This document shows positions 1-17,019 of a stretch of DNA of 64,000 nt, one piece after another. The position numbers and the translations under genes are program-made. Origin of the DNA: Ectothiorhodospira haloalkaliphila ATCC 51935 (GTDB lineage: Bacteria; Pseudomonadota; Gammaproteobacteria; Ectothiorhodospirales; Ectothiorhodospiraceae); the NCBI RefSeq assembly GCF_000633935.1, contig NZ_KK214996.1, positions 494,928-558,927 on the forward strand. The letters run 5' to 3'. The notes below the pieces were generated by a model. That model worked only from the letters and a program-made list of their open reading frames with translations, was not told the origin of the DNA and did not search any database. Within the stretch, counting starts at the first letter, position 1, and every line of letters starts with the position of its first letter.

Positions 1-169
1 CGGATCCCACCAGCGACGACACTTGCTCCAGGTAGACGAATGGCGGGCAGACCGCCACATCGACCGAGTCAAGAGCGGCCACCTGAGCAGCCACGTCGTG
101 CATCAGGGCCTGGTTCGCCGAGCGCGAACCGTTCATCTTCCAGTTACCAGCCACCAGGGGTCTACGCAT
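1..169 (-). CDS. tpiA: Triosephosphate isomerase, N-terminal part (runs off window)
   Basis: The minus strand from ATG at 169 encodes MRRPLVAGNWKMNGSRSANQ and, further on, VAVCPPFVYL. These match the N-terminus of triosephosphate isomerase (glyceraldehyde 3-phosphate/dihydroxyacetone phosphate interconversion in glycolysis), including the active-site Asn and Lys of the GNWKMN motif. A GGAGAT ribosome-binding site lies a few bases upstream. Only about 56 codons are inside the window; the catalytic His and Glu are beyond position 1. The gene lies downstream of glmM on the same strand, a usual gammaproteobacterial order (glmM-tpiA-secG). Confidence 0.93.
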   Translation of the reverse strand, partial: MRRPLVAGNWKMNGSRSANQALMHDVAAQVAALDSVDVAVCPPFVYLEQVSSLVGS

Positions 170-306
170 GGATCATCTCCGTGAAATGGACACCCACCCG
201 GCTGAACACAGAGGTCCTCTGCCTCCCCGGAGGGAGCAATCCGGCCCCTGTCGTCCCCGGATCATGAAGCGGGGAATCCTACCTGCGCGCGGCCGATAAA
301 TCAATT

Positions 307-1668
307 TCAGGATGCACGCTCGGCCGCGTGGCGAACGCAGTCCGCCAGGTCCTGGGCAAGGCGCCCCACCAGGGCCATGTCGGATCCCTCCACCATCACC
401 CTCACAAGCGGCTCTGTGCCCGAGGGCCTGAGGAGTACGCGACCACGGCCAGACAGGGTGGATTCAGCATCCCTGACCGCCTCGCGCACGGTCTGGGTAT
501 CCAGCAACCCGTGGGGACGAGCGCTTGGGTTGACGGGCACGTTCAACAAGGTCTGCGGGTATTTTTCCATGCCCCGCTGCAATTCGGAAAGCGGCCGCCC
601 GGTGGTGCCCATCACCTCGAGGATCTGCAGCGCCGAAATGATCCCGTCGCCGGTACAGGTACGATCCAGGCAAATCAGATGCCCGGAGGACTCCCCACCC
701 AGCAACCAGCCTTCGTGATGCAGGGCCTCCATGACATAACGATCGCCCACGGCCACCCGCCTGAAGGGAATGCCTGCCGACTCCATGGCCTGTTCCAGAC
801 CCAGGTTGCTCATCAGGGTACCCACGACGCCTCCTTGCAGGATGCCGTCCCGGTGGCGCGCCAGGGCGATGATGCACAGGGCCTGATCCCCGTCCACCAC
901 ATCGCCGCGCTCGTCCACCAGGATCAGACGGTCCCCGTCCCCATCCAGGGCGATGCCCAGATCCGCCTTGTGGGCCAGCACAGCGGCCTGAAGCTCACGA
1001 GGATGCAGGGCCCCGCAACCCTCGTTGATATTGAATCCATCGGGCCGGACGCCCACGGGGATCACTTCGGCACCGAGTTCCTCGAACACATGGGGTGCCA
1101 CCGCGTAGGTCGCGCCATTGGCACAATCCACGACGATACGCAGGCCGTGCAGGTGGGTACCGGTCGGGATGGTGCTCTTGCAGAATTCGATGTAGCGACC
1201 GGCTGCATCCACCACCCGTTCCACCTTGCCCAGATCCGCGGAATCCACGGTCTCCATGGGCTGACCCAGGGTTGCCTCAATGGCCAGCTCCACCGGGTCG
1301 GGCAACTTGTTGCCGTTGGTGCAGAAGAACTTGAAGCCGTTGTCGTAATAGGGGTTATGGGAGGCGCTGATCACGATCCCCGCCGAGGCCCGGAAGGTAC
1401 GGGTGAGGTAGGCCACCGCGGGCGTCGGCATGGGGCCCAGCAAGCGGATATCCACCCCGGCCGCCGACAAGCCGGCCTCCAGGGCCGACTCAAACATGTA
1501 ACCGGACACACGGGTGTCCTTGCCGATCAGCACCAGGCCCTCACCATCGGGGGCCAGCACCCGCCCTGCCGCCCAGCCCAGGCGCAAGGCGAAATCCGGC
1601 GTCATGGGGTAACGCCCCACCCGTCCGCGAATGCCGTCGGTACCAAAATACTGTCTTTCCTGAGTCAT
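307..1668 (-). CDS. glmM: Phosphoglucosamine mutase
   Basis: GlmM converts glucosamine-6-phosphate to glucosamine-1-phosphate in the cytoplasm, feeding UDP-GlcNAc for peptidoglycan and LPS. The start [15 protein letters not shown] at 1668 gives 453 residues, close to the E. coli length of 445. Visible motifs are the phosphoserine active-site loop [15 protein letters not shown] (about residue 100), the metal-binding DGDGDR loop, the GGESSGH sugar-binding loop and the C-terminal phosphate-binding [11 protein letters not shown]. The open frame extends 74 codons upstream, but that extension has no similarity to the family and would run into folP. folP lies 64 bp upstream on the same strand, so the two are probably cotranscribed, as in E. 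coli (ftsH-folP-glmM). Confidence 0.97.
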   Translation of the reverse strand: MTQERQYFGTDGIRGRVGRYPMTPDFALRLGWAAGRVLAPDGEGLVLIGKDTRVSGYMFESALEAGLSAAGVDIRLLGPMPTPAVAYLTRTFRASAGIVISASHNPYYDNGFKFFCTNGNKLPDPVELAIEATLGQPMETVDSADLGKVERVVDAAGRYIEFCKSTIPTGTHLHGLRIVVDCANGATYAVAPHVFEELGAEVIPVGVRPDGFNINEGCGALHPRELQAAVLAHKADLGIALDGDGDRLILVDERGDVVDGDQALCIIALARHRDGILQGGVVGTLMSNLGLEQAMESAGIPFRRVAVGDRYVMEALHHEGWLLGGESSGHLICLDRTCTGDGIISALQILEVMGTTGRPLSELQRGMEKYPQTLLNVPVNPSARPHGLLDTQTVREAVRDAESTLSGRGRVLLRPSGTEPLVRVMVEGSDMALVGRLAQDLADCVRHAAERAS

Positions 1669-1732
1669 CAATCCAAGCCTGTCCTGATCAAGAGGGTTTC
1701 GGCGCAGCGAAGCGGCGCGCTTGCCCGAGTTT

Positions 1733-2569
1733 TCAGTGAATGAACGGCTCACCCACCGACCGGAGCACGCGCAGCGCATCCCGGGTGGCCGCCACGTCGT
1801 GCACACGCAGGATGCTGGCCCCCTGCTGGGCAGCCAGCAGGGCCGCCGCCACGCTGCCCTGGATTCGTTCCGAGGCTGGCCGCTCATCACCCAGCATCCG
1901 GCCGATCATGGTCTTGCGCGACATCCCCACCAAAAGCGGCAATCCCTCCACGGCCAGCTCCGGGAGACGGCGCAACAGGGTGAGATTGTGCTCCAGGTTC
2001 TTGCCGAAACCGAAACCCGGATCCAGCAACAGGCGGTCCGCCAAAATGCCTGCGGCCCGACAAGCCACCACCCGCTCGGCCAGAAAATCGCGCACTTCGG
2101 CCACCACGTCCCCATACCGGGGATCCACCTGCATGCTGCGGGGCTGACCCTGCATGTGCATCAGGCACACGGGAACCTCGCACCGCGCTGCCATCTCCAG
2201 GGCCCCCGGGTCCTGCAGGGCACGCACATCGTTGATCAGTGTGGCACCCGCGGCGCAGGCGGCCCGCATCACTTCGGCCTTGCTGGTATCCACGGAAATC
2301 GGCACCGGCACCCGGGGCGCCAGGGCCTCGATGATGGGAACGACCCGGGTCAGTTCCTCCTCGACAGGGACGGATGCAGCGCCGGGGCGTGTGGACTCAC
2401 CGCCCACATCAATGAAATCGGCCCCCTCCTCCACCATGGTGAGCGCGTGCTCAATGGCCTGGGCAGGATGAATGAAGGCACCCCCGTCGGAAAATGAGTC
2501 CGGGGTGACGTTGAGAATGCCCATGATGCGGGGCTGGGTGAGATCAATGGTGTACTGACCAAACTGCAT
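1733..2569 (-). CDS. folP: Dihydropteroate synthase
   Basis: FolP condenses p-aminobenzoate with dihydropterin pyrophosphate in folate synthesis and is the sulfonamide target. Starting at ATG 2569 ([13 protein letters not shown]) gives 278 residues, against about 282 in E. coli. The first signature, [14 protein letters not shown], is near residue 18. [16 protein letters not shown] is the pterin-site segment, and [12 protein letters not shown] and [10 protein letters not shown] carry further substrate contacts. An upstream in-frame Met at 2602 is possible, but the shorter start aligns best with the family. ftsH lies upstream across a hairpin-rich 180-bp gap, and glmM is 64 bp downstream. Confidence 0.96.
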   Translation of the reverse strand: MQFGQYTIDLTQPRIMGILNVTPDSFSDGGAFIHPAQAIEHALTMVEEGADFIDVGGESTRPGAASVPVEEELTRVVPIIEALAPRVPVPISVDTSKAEVMRAACAAGATLINDVRALQDPGALEMAARCEVPVCLMHMQGQPRSMQVDPRYGDVVAEVRDFLAERVVACRAAGILADRLLLDPGFGFGKNLEHNLTLLRRLPELAVEGLPLLVGMSRKTMIGRMLGDERPASERIQGSVAAALLAAQQGASILRVHDVAATRDALRVLRSVGEPFIH

Positions 2570-2624
2570 GACGAAACCATGGCCGTGAAAGAACTGGATC
2601 ATAACCGGCCATGGGCACTCATGG

Positions 2625-2657
2625 CCATTCCGGGGCCATTCCGGGACCATTCCGGGA
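2625..2657. repeat. Three tandem 11-bp repeats upstream of folP
   Basis: Three adjacent copies of CCATTCCGGGR (11 bp) lie in the ftsH-folP gap, followed by a partial fourth copy beginning CCATGACAGGG. The array is 55-90 bases upstream of the folP start. No function is evident. Confidence 0.7.
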
Positions 2658-2676
2658 CCATGACAGGGCCAGACGC

Positions 2677-2706
2677 AGAGAAGCCGCCCCTGAGGGCGGC
2701 TTCTCT
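2677..2706 (-). terminator. Strong hairpin downstream of ftsH
   Basis: A perfect 13-bp stem (AGAGAAGCCGCCC with its complement, 4-nt loop) sits 44 bases after the ftsH stop. The T-rich tail is weak on both strands, so it may attenuate, stabilise the RNA end or be a palindromic repeat rather than act as a textbook intrinsic terminator. Confidence 0.55.
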
Positions 2707-2722
2707 GTCTTACCGGCTTCAA

Positions 2723-2742
2723 ATGCCGCCGTGAGGCGGCAT
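2723..2742 (-). terminator. Second hairpin immediately after ftsH
   Basis: ATGCCGCC, a 4-nt loop and GGCGGCAT form an 8-bp perfect stem seven bases beyond the ftsH stop. There is no U-tract, so a role in termination or mRNA stability is only inferred. Confidence 0.4.
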
Positions 2743-2749
2743 CCGGGGC

Positions 2750-4678
2750 TCAGGTCTGACTGGCAGGGCCACCAATGATGCCCTTGCCTTCCTTGTCCTT
2801 GCCATCACCCTTGGCACTGGCGTCACCGTCGCCGGAACCGGGTTCATCACCACCGGTCCAGCCGTCCGGATCCCGGGGTTCACGCCCTTCCATGATGTCG
2901 TTGATCTGCTCCACATCGATGGTCTCATATTTCATGAGCGCCCTCGACATGGTGTGCAGTTTCTCCATGTGCTCCTCAAGGATGGTCTTTGCCCGCTCGT
3001 AGCTGGAGTCGATCACCCGGCGGATTTCCTCGTCGATGGCATGGGCCGTCTCGTCGGACATCTGCTTGTGCTGAGTCACCTGACGACCCAGGAAGACCTC
3101 GCCTTCGTCCTCACCGTAGGCCAGCGGACCCAGGCGGTCGGAAAGACCCCACTTGGTGACCATGTTGCGGGCAATGGAGGTGGCCCGCTCGATGTCGTTG
3201 GACGCACCCGTGGTGACCTTGTCCGGCCCGAAGATGATCTCCTCGGCGATACGGCCGCCAAACAGGGAGCAGATCTGACTTTCCAGGCGCGTCTTGCTGT
3301 GACTGTAGCGATCCTCGTCCGGCAGGAACATGGTGACGCCCAGCGCCCGCCCACGGGGGATGATGCTCACCTTGTAAACCGGATCATGCTCCGGCACCAG
3401 GCGCCCCACAATGGCATGCCCAGCCTCGTGATAGGCGGTGAGCTTCTTCTCGTCCTCGCTCATGACCATGGACTTGCGCTCGGCGCCCATCATGATCTTG
3501 TCCTTGGCCCGCTCGAAGTCGATCATCTCCACCAGGCGTTTGTTGGCCCGGGCGGCAAACAGCGCTGCCTCATTGACCAGGTTGGCCAGGTCGGCCCCCG
3601 AGAAACCGGGCGTACCGCGGGCAATCAGGTCGGGCTTGACGTTGTCATCCACCGGCACCTTGCGCATGTGCACCTTGAGGATCTGCTCGCGACCACGCAC
3701 ATCCGGCAACGGCACCACCACCTGGCGGTCGAAGCGACCGGGGCGCAGCAACGCCGGGTCCAGCACGTCGGGACGGTTGGTGGCAGCAATGACGATGATG
3801 CCTTCCGTTCCCTCAAAGCCGTCCATCTCCACCAGGAGCTGGTTCAGCGTCTGCTCGCGCTCATCATGACCTCCACCCATACCGGCGCCACGCTGGCGAC
3901 CGACGGCATCGATCTCGTCGATGAAGATGATGCAGGGCGCATGCTTCTTGGCCTGCTCGAACATGTCACGCACCCGGGAAGCGCCCACACCCACGAACAT
4001 CTCGACGAAGTCGGAGCCGGAGATGCTGAAGAACGGCACCTTGGCCTCGCCGGCGATGGCCTTGGCCAGCAGCGTCTTACCGGTACCCGGAGACCCCACC
4101 ATCAGCACACCGCGGGGAATCTTGCCGCCCAGCTTCTGGAACTTGCTGGGATCGCGCAGGAAATCCACCAGTTCGCTGACTTCTTCCTTGGCCTCGTCGC
4201 AGCCGGCCACATCGGTGAAGGTGATCTTCACCTGGTCCTCACTCATCATGCGCGCCTTGCTCTTGCCAAAGGACATGGCGCCACGACCACCGGCCCCACC
4301 CTGCATCTGACGCATGAAGTAGATCCACACGCCGATCAGCAGCAGGAACGGGAACCAGCTGATGAGGATGTCCGTGAACAGGGAGCGCTGCGCGGGCTCA
4401 TCGACGCGGATCTCGACGTTGCTGTTGAGCAGATCGCCGATCAGACCCGGATCATCGGGGGCATGGGTGCGGAACTGCTCACCGTTGATGGTGCGCCCCT
4501 CGATGGTCTTGTCCTCGATGAAGACGCTGTCAATGCGTCCGGCCTTCACCTCGCCAATGAATTCCGAATAGGACCAGGCTTGAGCCTCCTGCTGCTGCGG
4601 TGTGAAGTTGTTGAACACCGACATCAGCACGATGGCAATAACCGCCCAGATAATCAGGTTTTTTACCAGCTCGTTCAA
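2750..4678 (-). CDS. ftsH: ATP-dependent zinc metalloprotease FtsH
   Basis: FtsH is an inner-membrane AAA+ protease that degrades misfolded membrane proteins and short-lived regulators. A TTG start at 4678 is chosen because GAGG lies 8 bases upstream and the product [11 protein letters not shown] matches the family N-terminus. This gives 642 residues (E. coli 644-647). The first membrane segment is near residues 5-24, a periplasmic loop follows, and the second segment is near 100-120. The AAA domain has Walker A GSPGTGKT (GPPGTGKT is usual in E. coli), Walker B IIFIDEID and the second region of homology ending RPGRFDRQ. The zinc site HEAGH lies in the protease domain. The C-terminal tail is acidic and glycine-rich. 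rlmE is 46 bp upstream, the conserved order. Confidence 0.97.
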   Translation of the reverse strand: MNELVKNLIIWAVIAIVLMSVFNNFTPQQQEAQAWSYSEFIGEVKAGRIDSVFIEDKTIEGRTINGEQFRTHAPDDPGLIGDLLNSNVEIRVDEPAQRSLFTDILISWFPFLLLIGVWIYFMRQMQGGAGGRGAMSFGKSKARMMSEDQVKITFTDVAGCDEAKEEVSELVDFLRDPSKFQKLGGKIPRGVLMVGSPGTGKTLLAKAIAGEAKVPFFSISGSDFVEMFVGVGASRVRDMFEQAKKHAPCIIFIDEIDAVGRQRGAGMGGGHDEREQTLNQLLVEMDGFEGTEGIIVIAATNRPDVLDPALLRPGRFDRQVVVPLPDVRGREQILKVHMRKVPVDDNVKPDLIARGTPGFSGADLANLVNEAALFAARANKRLVEMIDFERAKDKIMMGAERKSMVMSEDEKKLTAYHEAGHAIVGRLVPEHDPVYKVSIIPRGRALGVTMFLPDEDRYSHSKTRLESQICSLFGGRIAEEIIFGPDKVTTGASNDIERATSIARNMVTKWGLSDRLGPLAYGEDEGEVFLGRQVTQHKQMSDETAHAIDEEIRRVIDSSYERAKTILEEHMEKLHTMSRALMKYETIDVEQINDIMEGREPRDPDGWTGGDEPGSGDGDASAKGDGKDKEGKGIIGGPASQT

Positions 4679-4724
4679 GGGTCTACCTCGACTATTCCGT
4701 GGTGTGCTGTTGGTTTCACAGACC

Positions 4725-5360
4725 TTACACCAGTTTGCGGCCCCTGGCCAACGCATACACCTCGCGGGAGCGGGCCCGGGAAGCCTGGGGTTTACGAATC
4801 TGCACCTTGTTGAATTGCCCGCGCAGGGTCTTCACGTACTCGTCGAACCCTTCGCCATGGAAAATTTTGACCAGGAAATCCCCGCCAGGTTTCAACACCC
4901 GACCGGCTGTGTCCAGGGCAAGCTCTGCCAGGTACATGGCGCGCGGCTGGTCCACCGCATCCATTCCACTGATATTGGGGGCCATATCGGAAAGTACAAG
5001 GTCAGCGGGCTCATCCCCCATCTCGGCCCCCATGGCGGCGAGGATGGCATCCAGCACGTCGTCCTCGCGAAAATCCCCCTGCACGAAGGTGACACCCTCC
5101 AGGGGAGCCATCTCCAGGATATCCGAGGCAATCACACAGCCCTTGCGGCCCACCAGGCCTGCGGCATACTGGCTCCAGCCCCCGGGGGCGGACCCCAGAT
5201 CCAGCACCCGCATCCCAGGGCGGATCAGCCGATCCCGCTCCTGGATCTCCTGGAGCTTGTAGACGGCCCGGCAGCGCCAGCCCTCTTCCTGGGCCTTTTG
5301 CACGTAAGGGTCGCTGAAATGTTCCTTGAGCCAGCGTTGGCTGCTTTTGCTGCGGGACAT
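4725..5360 (-). CDS. rlmE: 23S rRNA 2'-O-ribose U2552 methyltransferase
   Basis: RlmE (RrmJ/FtsJ) uses SAM to methylate U2552 of 23S rRNA late in 50S assembly and is heat-shock induced in E. coli. The start [20 protein letters not shown] at 5360 gives 211 residues (E. coli 209). The SAM motif [15 protein letters not shown] is near residue 56, and the family's K-D-K-E catalytic tetrad is represented by the N-terminal Lys, LSDMAPN, FLVKIF and the C-terminal Glu. It is upstream of ftsH on the same strand and divergent from yhbY, the normal gammaproteobacterial layout. Confidence 0.96.
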   Translation of the reverse strand: MSRSKSSQRWLKEHFSDPYVQKAQEEGWRCRAVYKLQEIQERDRLIRPGMRVLDLGSAPGGWSQYAAGLVGRKGCVIASDILEMAPLEGVTFVQGDFREDDVLDAILAAMGAEMGDEPADLVLSDMAPNISGMDAVDQPRAMYLAELALDTAGRVLKPGGDFLVKIFHGEGFDEYVKTLRGQFNKVQIRKPQASRARSREVYALARGRKLV

Positions 5361-5500
5361 GATGGGCGAGGTCTGTGAATGGACGAGCGCGTGAGGATAC
5401 CTCAACCGGATGGGCCTTGGGGCGACAGCACTTGAGAGTTGACGAGCGAGCCCTCAAACTGCGCGGCCTGTCCATCTCAGTCGGAACCCTGTTCACCGCC

Positions 5501-5791
5501 ATGCCCACCCCTCAGCAGATCAAACACCTTCGCACGCTGGCCCATGACAAGAAACCCGTGGTCAGTCTCGGCCGACACGGCCTGACCGATGCCGTGCTGG
5601 AAGAACTGGACATTGCCCTGAATCATCATGAACTCATCAAGGTGAAGGTGGGGGTGGGCAATCGTGAGCTGAGGGATCAGGTGGTGGCACAGATGTGCGA
5701 ACGAAGCGGCGCGACTCTGGTGCAGCGGATCGGCAACATTGCCACCCTGTTTCGGCGCAATCCGGAAAAGCCGGTGGTGAAACTGCCCTAG
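5501..5791 (+). CDS. yhbY: Ribosome assembly RNA-binding protein YhbY
   Basis: YhbY is a CRM-domain RNA-binding protein associated with pre-50S particles. The start MPTPQQIKHLRTLAHDKKPV at 5501 gives 96 residues (E. coli 97). The family's GxxG loop is represented by VGVGNREL near residue 55, and the C-terminal IGNIATLFRRNPEKP is highly characteristic. An open frame continues 42 codons upstream but lacks similarity and overlaps the rlmE promoter region. The gene diverges from rlmE with a 140-bp gap. Confidence 0.94.
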   Translation: MPTPQQIKHLRTLAHDKKPVVSLGRHGLTDAVLEELDIALNHHELIKVKVGVGNRELRDQVVAQMCERSGATLVQRIGNIATLFRRNPEKPVVKLP

Positions 5792-5823
5792 TAAGCAAAG
5801 AAGGGCCTGGCCCCGTTTCGAAG

Positions 5824-5848
5824 CCCCTCTCCCCTAGGGGGAGAGGGG
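5824..5848. repeat. C/G-rich palindromic repeat between convergent yhbY and greA (copy 1)
   Basis: CCCCTCTCCCC and its reverse complement form an 11-bp stem, followed by TTGGGGTGAGGGG. A near-identical element with the same 3' extension is at 36245. Both lie between convergent genes, so a bidirectional terminator or a dispersed palindromic repeat family is likely. Confidence 0.75.
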
Positions 5849-5864
5849 TTGGGGTGAGGGGGCC

Positions 5865-6337
5865 TCACACATACCGGACGGCCACGACCTCGTAGTGCTT
5901 TTCGCCCGCCGGGGCGTTGAAGGTGAATTCATCACCCTCTTCCTTGCCGATCACCGCGCGAGCGATGGGGGAGTTCACGGAGATCCGACCCGCCTTGATG
6001 TCCGCCTCATCGTCGCCGACGATCTGGTAGCTCACTTCCTGATCCGAATCCAGATCCAGCAGATCCACGGTGGCGCCGAACACCACCTTGCCACCCGCAT
6101 TCAGTGTGGTCACGTCGATGATCTGCGCGTTGGAGAGCTTGCCCTCCAACTCCTTGATGCGCCCCTCGATGAACCCCTGCTGCTCTCGAGCTGCGTGATA
6201 CTCGGCATTTTCCTTCAGGTCACCGTGGGCGCGCGCCTCGGCAATGGCGGCGATTACCCGAGGGCGATCCTCGCTCTTGAGCTTCTGCAGTTCTGCCTTG
6301 AGCAGTTCGGCCCCACGGACCGTCAGCGGCGTCTTGC

Positions 6338-6341
<4 letters not shown>
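5865..6341 (-). CDS. greA: Transcription elongation factor GreA
   Basis: GreA stimulates cleavage of backtracked RNA by RNA polymerase. The 158-residue product has the E. coli length. The N-terminal coiled coil contains the functional acidic tip with [15 protein letters not shown] (about residues 41-55), and the C-terminal FKBP-like domain contains the conserved [15 protein letters not shown]. Its ATG overlaps the carB stop by 4 bases (ATGA), so translation is coupled to carB. carAB-greA is a known gammaproteobacterial arrangement. Confidence 0.97.
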
Positions 6342-9562
<3,221 letters not shown>

Positions 9563-9647
9563 GGAATGTCTTACCGTGGGCAACGCGGCGCGCTCGGGCG
9601 CGCCGGTGGGCGAATGGGGTCTGGCGATGCCGCGGCTTGCGCCGTCT

Positions 9648-10784
9648 TCAGGAGGCGCGGGCTCGCATCATGTCAATGAACCGGTCGAAACCCGGGGCCA
9701 CGTCGGCAGGACCGGGGGAGGCCTCCGGGTGACCCTGAAACGTCTGTACCGGGCGGTCGGTGAGCTCGACGCCCTGCAGGGTACCGTCAAACAGGGAGCG
9801 GTGAGTGGGCCGTACGTTGTCCGGCAGTTGGGCATCATCCAGGGCAAAGCCATGGTTCTGACTGGAGATCATCACCCGCCCGGTGGCCAGATCCTGCACC
9901 GGATGGTTGGCACCGTGGTGGCCGAACTTCATCTTCATGGACTGCGCCCCGACAGCGAGGCCCAGCAACTGATGCCCCAGGCAGATACCGAGAATGGGCA
10001 GGTTCTTCTGCTCCAGCAGCTCGCGGATGGCGGTGATGGCGTAGTCGCAGGGCTCCGGGTCGCCGGGCCCATTGGAGAGCAGCACGCCGTCGGGTTTCAG
10101 GGCCAGCACGTCGGCCGCCGGAGTCCGGGCCGGCACCACCGTCACGCGGCAACCCCTGTCCACCAGCATGCGCAGGATATTGCGCTTGGTGCCGAAGTCG
10201 TAAGCCACCACGTGATGGGGCTGTGCTTGCGGTGCCTTGCGGTAGCCCTCGCCCAGCACCCAGGTACCTTCATTCCAGGTGTAGGTCTCCGGGGTGGTGA
10301 CCTCGCTGGCCAGATCCAGGCCCTTGAGGCCCTGGAAGCCCCGGGCGGCTTCCAGGGCCTTTCGTTCATCCACCTCGCCGGCCATGATGCAGCCGTTCTG
10401 GGCGCCCTTCTCGCGCAACAGACGGGTGAGGCGGCGGGTATCCACACCGCCGATGGCCACCACGCCGTGGCGTACCAGATAATCGGGCAACGTCTCGGTG
10501 GCGCGCCAGTTGGACATGCGCGAGGGCACATGACGCACAATCAGGCCGGCCGCATGGGCGCGGTCGGATTCCTCGTCCTCGGGGTTGACCCCGGTGTTGC
10601 CGATATGGGGGTAGGTCAGCGTGACCAGCTGACGGGAGTAGGAGGGATCCGTGAGGATTTCCTGGTATCCGGTCATGGCGGTATTGAACACCACCTCACC
10701 CACGGTGAGACCTTCGGCGCCCACGGCATGACCGTGAAAGAGGCTGCCATCTTCCAATGCCAACAAGGCGGGTGTGGTTTTCAA
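9648..10784 (-). CDS. carA: Carbamoyl-phosphate synthase, small (glutamine amidotransferase) subunit
   Basis: CarA hydrolyses glutamine and passes ammonia to CarB. The class I amidotransferase domain carries the nucleophile in [13 protein letters not shown], the HGANHPV segment and the catalytic His-Glu in [11 protein letters not shown]. The start is uncertain: a GTG at 10799 lacks a good ribosome-binding site, while a TTG at 10784 follows GGAGGT closely and gives an N-terminus ([14 protein letters not shown]) that aligns with E. coli CarA. I chose the TTG, giving 378 residues. dapB is upstream at about 150 bp on the same strand. Confidence 0.95.
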   Translation of the reverse strand: MKTTPALLALEDGSLFHGHAVGAEGLTVGEVVFNTAMTGYQEILTDPSYSRQLVTLTYPHIGNTGVNPEDEESDRAHAAGLIVRHVPSRMSNWRATETLPDYLVRHGVVAIGGVDTRRLTRLLREKGAQNGCIMAGEVDERKALEAARGFQGLKGLDLASEVTTPETYTWNEGTWVLGEGYRKAPQAQPHHVVAYDFGTKRNILRMLVDRGCRVTVVPARTPAADVLALKPDGVLLSNGPGDPEPCDYAITAIRELLEQKNLPILGICLGHQLLGLAVGAQSMKMKFGHHGANHPVQDLATGRVMISSQNHGFALDDAQLPDNVRPTHRSLFDGTLQGVELTDRPVQTFQGHPEASPGPADVAPGFDRFIDMMRARAS

Positions 10785-10932
10785 GCTGACCTCCGACACG
10801 CATACAGAAGGGGCGGGACGAGACCAGCCCGACCAGCCCGGATAGGATTAGACAACAACGTAAGGATGGGTCAGATAGTAGCGGATCAGGCCCGGGGGTG
10901 TCCAATGCAGCCCCCGTCAACACCGCCTGAAA

Positions 10933-12890
<1,958 letters not shown>

Positions 12891-13017
12891 GATTACCGTG
12901 GGTCACTCAGAAACGGTAAAGCCCGCAGGCCGCCTTCCTCCCCCGAAGGGGATAAAGACAGCCAGCGGACCCTGATTGCCTGACACGGGACCCCATGTAG
13001 CGGCCCCGCGTGCGGGT

Positions 13018-14964
<1,947 letters not shown>

Positions 14965-15076
14965 GGTGATTCTCCAGATTTCAGATGACTTTCAAGACTA
15001 TATTCGTCAGGACTACCCGGTACGTGGGGGCGCTCACGGGCTTTTCAACCCCTGACCGTTTACATTGTTCGATGCC

Positions 15077-15667
15077 TTACTGTCCGGCCGGCGGATCCTG
15101 CGACGGAGGTGGCTCGGAGGCCGGGGCCCGACTGACGATCACCATGGCCGGGCGCAGCAGACGATCATTGAGGACATAGCCCTTCTGCATCACCGTCATC
15201 ACCGTATTGGGCTCCAGTTCGGCGTTTTCCTGCATGGACATGGCCTGATGCCGCTCCGGGTCAAAGCGCTCCCCCTCGGGGTCCACTGCCTCGATACCGT
15301 GCTTCGACATGGCCTGAACCAGCATCTTCAGGGTCAGCTCGGTGCCTTCGCGGATCTTGTTCACATCCGCCTCACCCTGGGCCGCGTCCAGCCCCATCTC
15401 CAGGCTGTCGCGCACCGGCAGCAATTCGCCGGCGAATTTCTCCAGGGCGTACTTGTGGGCCTGCTCCACGTCGCGCTTGGCGCGCTTGCGCAGGTTTTCC
15501 AGTTCCGCCTGACTGCGCACCAGCTTGTCCCAGTATTCCCGAGCCTCGGCCTGGGCCTCTTCCAGCTGCTTGAGCAGCGTGGCTGGATTGAATTCGGTCT
15601 GCTGCTCCTGCGGGGCCGCGGTATCCTCTGCGGCCTGCGCATCATCTTTGTGTTCGTCGTTCGCCAT
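15077..15667 (-). CDS. grpE: Nucleotide exchange factor GrpE
   Basis: GrpE releases ADP from DnaK and acts as a heat sensor. The 196-residue product has an acidic, low-complexity N-terminus, a long coiled coil (about residues 35-90) and the beta domain with EGERFDPERHQAMSMQE and the typical VLNDRLLRPAMVIVS C-terminal segment. It lies between hrcA and dnaK, and is probably transcribed from the CIRCE-regulated hrcA promoter. Confidence 0.97.
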   Translation of the reverse strand: MANDEHKDDAQAAEDTAAPQEQQTEFNPATLLKQLEEAQAEAREYWDKLVRSQAELENLRKRAKRDVEQAHKYALEKFAGELLPVRDSLEMGLDAAQGEADVNKIREGTELTLKMLVQAMSKHGIEAVDPEGERFDPERHQAMSMQENAELEPNTVMTVMQKGYVLNDRLLRPAMVIVSRAPASEPPPSQDPPAGQ

Positions 15668-15812
15668 GAAAACTCCGCTCGGCTATTACGTGACTGGTTC
15701 CTGGCCCCCCGCTCCCGGCGCGGGGCCCTTGTTCTCGACATGACAAAGCCACGGAGTGCCAGACGGCCACCGCCGCCAGCCCCGAGGCTCTCTCCTGCCA
15801 CCTATGTGGGAT

Positions 15813-16871
15813 TCAATTTCGGGAATTCAAGGCCGCGCCCAACAGCTTGGCGGTAATGTCCACCACCGGGATGATGCGCTCATAGGCCATGCGGGTGGGC
15901 CCGATCACCCCCAGCACGCCCACCACCTGGCCGCCCACGTTGTAAGGCGCCGTCACGACGCTGCAGTCATCCAGCACCTTGTGGCCCGATTCCTGACCAA
16001 TGAAGATCTGCACACCCTGGGCACTGATGCAGGTATCCAGCAACGTTAGCAGATCCCGTTTTTCGGTGAAGGCCTCGAACAGGCTGCGCAACTTCTCCAC
16101 GCTGGACAGTTCCGCGTAGTCCAGCAGGTGAATCTGCCCCGTGAACACCACCTGGTCGTCCTGCTCCTGGTCACTGAAGGCCTGCTCACCCAGCTGAATG
16201 GCGGCCAGCATCATCGTGTTCATGTGCTCGCGCACCGCCTTCATCTCCCGCAGCACCTGCTCACGGGCCTGGCGCAGGTCCAGCCCCGCCAGGTGCTCAT
16301 TGAGATAGTTGGCCATCTGCTGCAACTCGCTGTGGGAATATTCCCGATCCAGTTGCAGGATGCGGTTTTGCACTTCGTTCTTGTTCATCACCAGGATCGC
16401 CAGCACCTGGCGCCCTGATAACTTGAGAAATTCGATCTGTACCAGGGCGGCATGATCTCGCCGCGGCACCCGCACCATGCCGGCCATCTGCGTGACTGCG
16501 GAAAGCAGATCGGACGCCGACTCCACCAGCGACTTGGTATCCAGCTCCGGGTTCAGGCGCTCCTTGAGGGTGCGTACTTCCTGGCTGTCCAGGGGCTTGA
16601 TCTCCAGCAGCGAGTCCACGAACAGGCGATATCCCTGGGCCGTGGGCACCCGACCGGCCGAGGTATGAGGCGAACTGACCAGCCCCATCTCCTCCAGATC
16701 CGACATGACGTTGCGGATCGAGGCGGGACTCAGATCCAGGCCTGCGGTGCGCGCCAGGGTACGCGACCCTACCGGCTGACCCTCGCGGACATAACTCTCC
16801 ACCAGCGCCCGCAGGAGCCGGCGGGCGCGATCATTGAGAGGCTGCGTGTTGCTCGTGTGGGTCGTCTTCAT
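15813..16871 (-). CDS. hrcA: Heat-inducible transcription repressor HrcA
   Basis: HrcA binds CIRCE operators and represses class I heat-shock genes, with GroEL assisting its folding. Starting at ATG 16871, preceded by AAGGTGG, gives 352 residues. The winged-helix N-terminus contains SYVREGQPVGSRTLAR and SPASIRNVMSDLEEMGL (about residues 25-65), followed by the HTSAGRVPTAQGYR hinge. The GAF-like core and C-terminal segment VGVLGVIGPTRMAYERIIPVVD are typical. A CIRCE element lies 9 bases upstream of the start codon, so autoregulation is expected. HrcA is absent from enteric bacteria but present in other gammaproteobacteria. Confidence 0.97.
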   Translation of the reverse strand: MKTTHTSNTQPLNDRARRLLRALVESYVREGQPVGSRTLARTAGLDLSPASIRNVMSDLEEMGLVSSPHTSAGRVPTAQGYRLFVDSLLEIKPLDSQEVRTLKERLNPELDTKSLVESASDLLSAVTQMAGMVRVPRRDHAALVQIEFLKLSGRQVLAILVMNKNEVQNRILQLDREYSHSELQQMANYLNEHLAGLDLRQAREQVLREMKAVREHMNTMMLAAIQLGEQAFSDQEQDDQVVFTGQIHLLDYAELSSVEKLRSLFEAFTEKRDLLTLLDTCISAQGVQIFIGQESGHKVLDDCSVVTAPYNVGGQVVGVLGVIGPTRMAYERIIPVVDITAKLLGAALNSRN

Positions 16872-16879
16872 GGGCCACC

Positions 16880-16906
16880 TTGGCACTCATCAGGGCAGAG
16901 TGCCAG
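16880..16906 (-). promoter_or_regulatory. CIRCE operator (HrcA binding site)
   Basis: TTGGCACTC-N9-GAGTGCCAG matches the CIRCE consensus TTAGCACTC-N9-GAGTGCTAA with symmetric changes, so the inverted repeat is intact apart from one outer position. It lies between the predicted promoter and the hrcA start and should confer HrcA repression on the hrcA-grpE-dnaK-dnaJ genes. Confidence 0.92.
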
Positions 16907-16912
16907 GACCGC

Positions 16913-16941
16913 ATGTTACTCCTGCGCCCCCGGCTGTCAAG
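16913..16941 (-). promoter_or_regulatory. Sigma-70-type promoter for hrcA operon
   Basis: On the minus strand TTGACA (16941-16936), a 17-base spacer and TAACAT (16918-16913) resemble a vegetative promoter. The transcription start would fall at the edge of the CIRCE element, as expected for a repressor-blocked promoter. Confidence 0.65.
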
Positions 16942-17019
16942 AAACCCCCGCCCCCGCCCATCCATCAGGCCATGATCCAGCCCATACCCTCCTGACGGGA
17001 TTTCCACCATAATCCGCCC

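Noticed and set aside
2954-4813. A 619-codon plus-strand open frame
   Set aside because: It is antisense to ftsH, with shadow composition and no similarity to any family I recognise.
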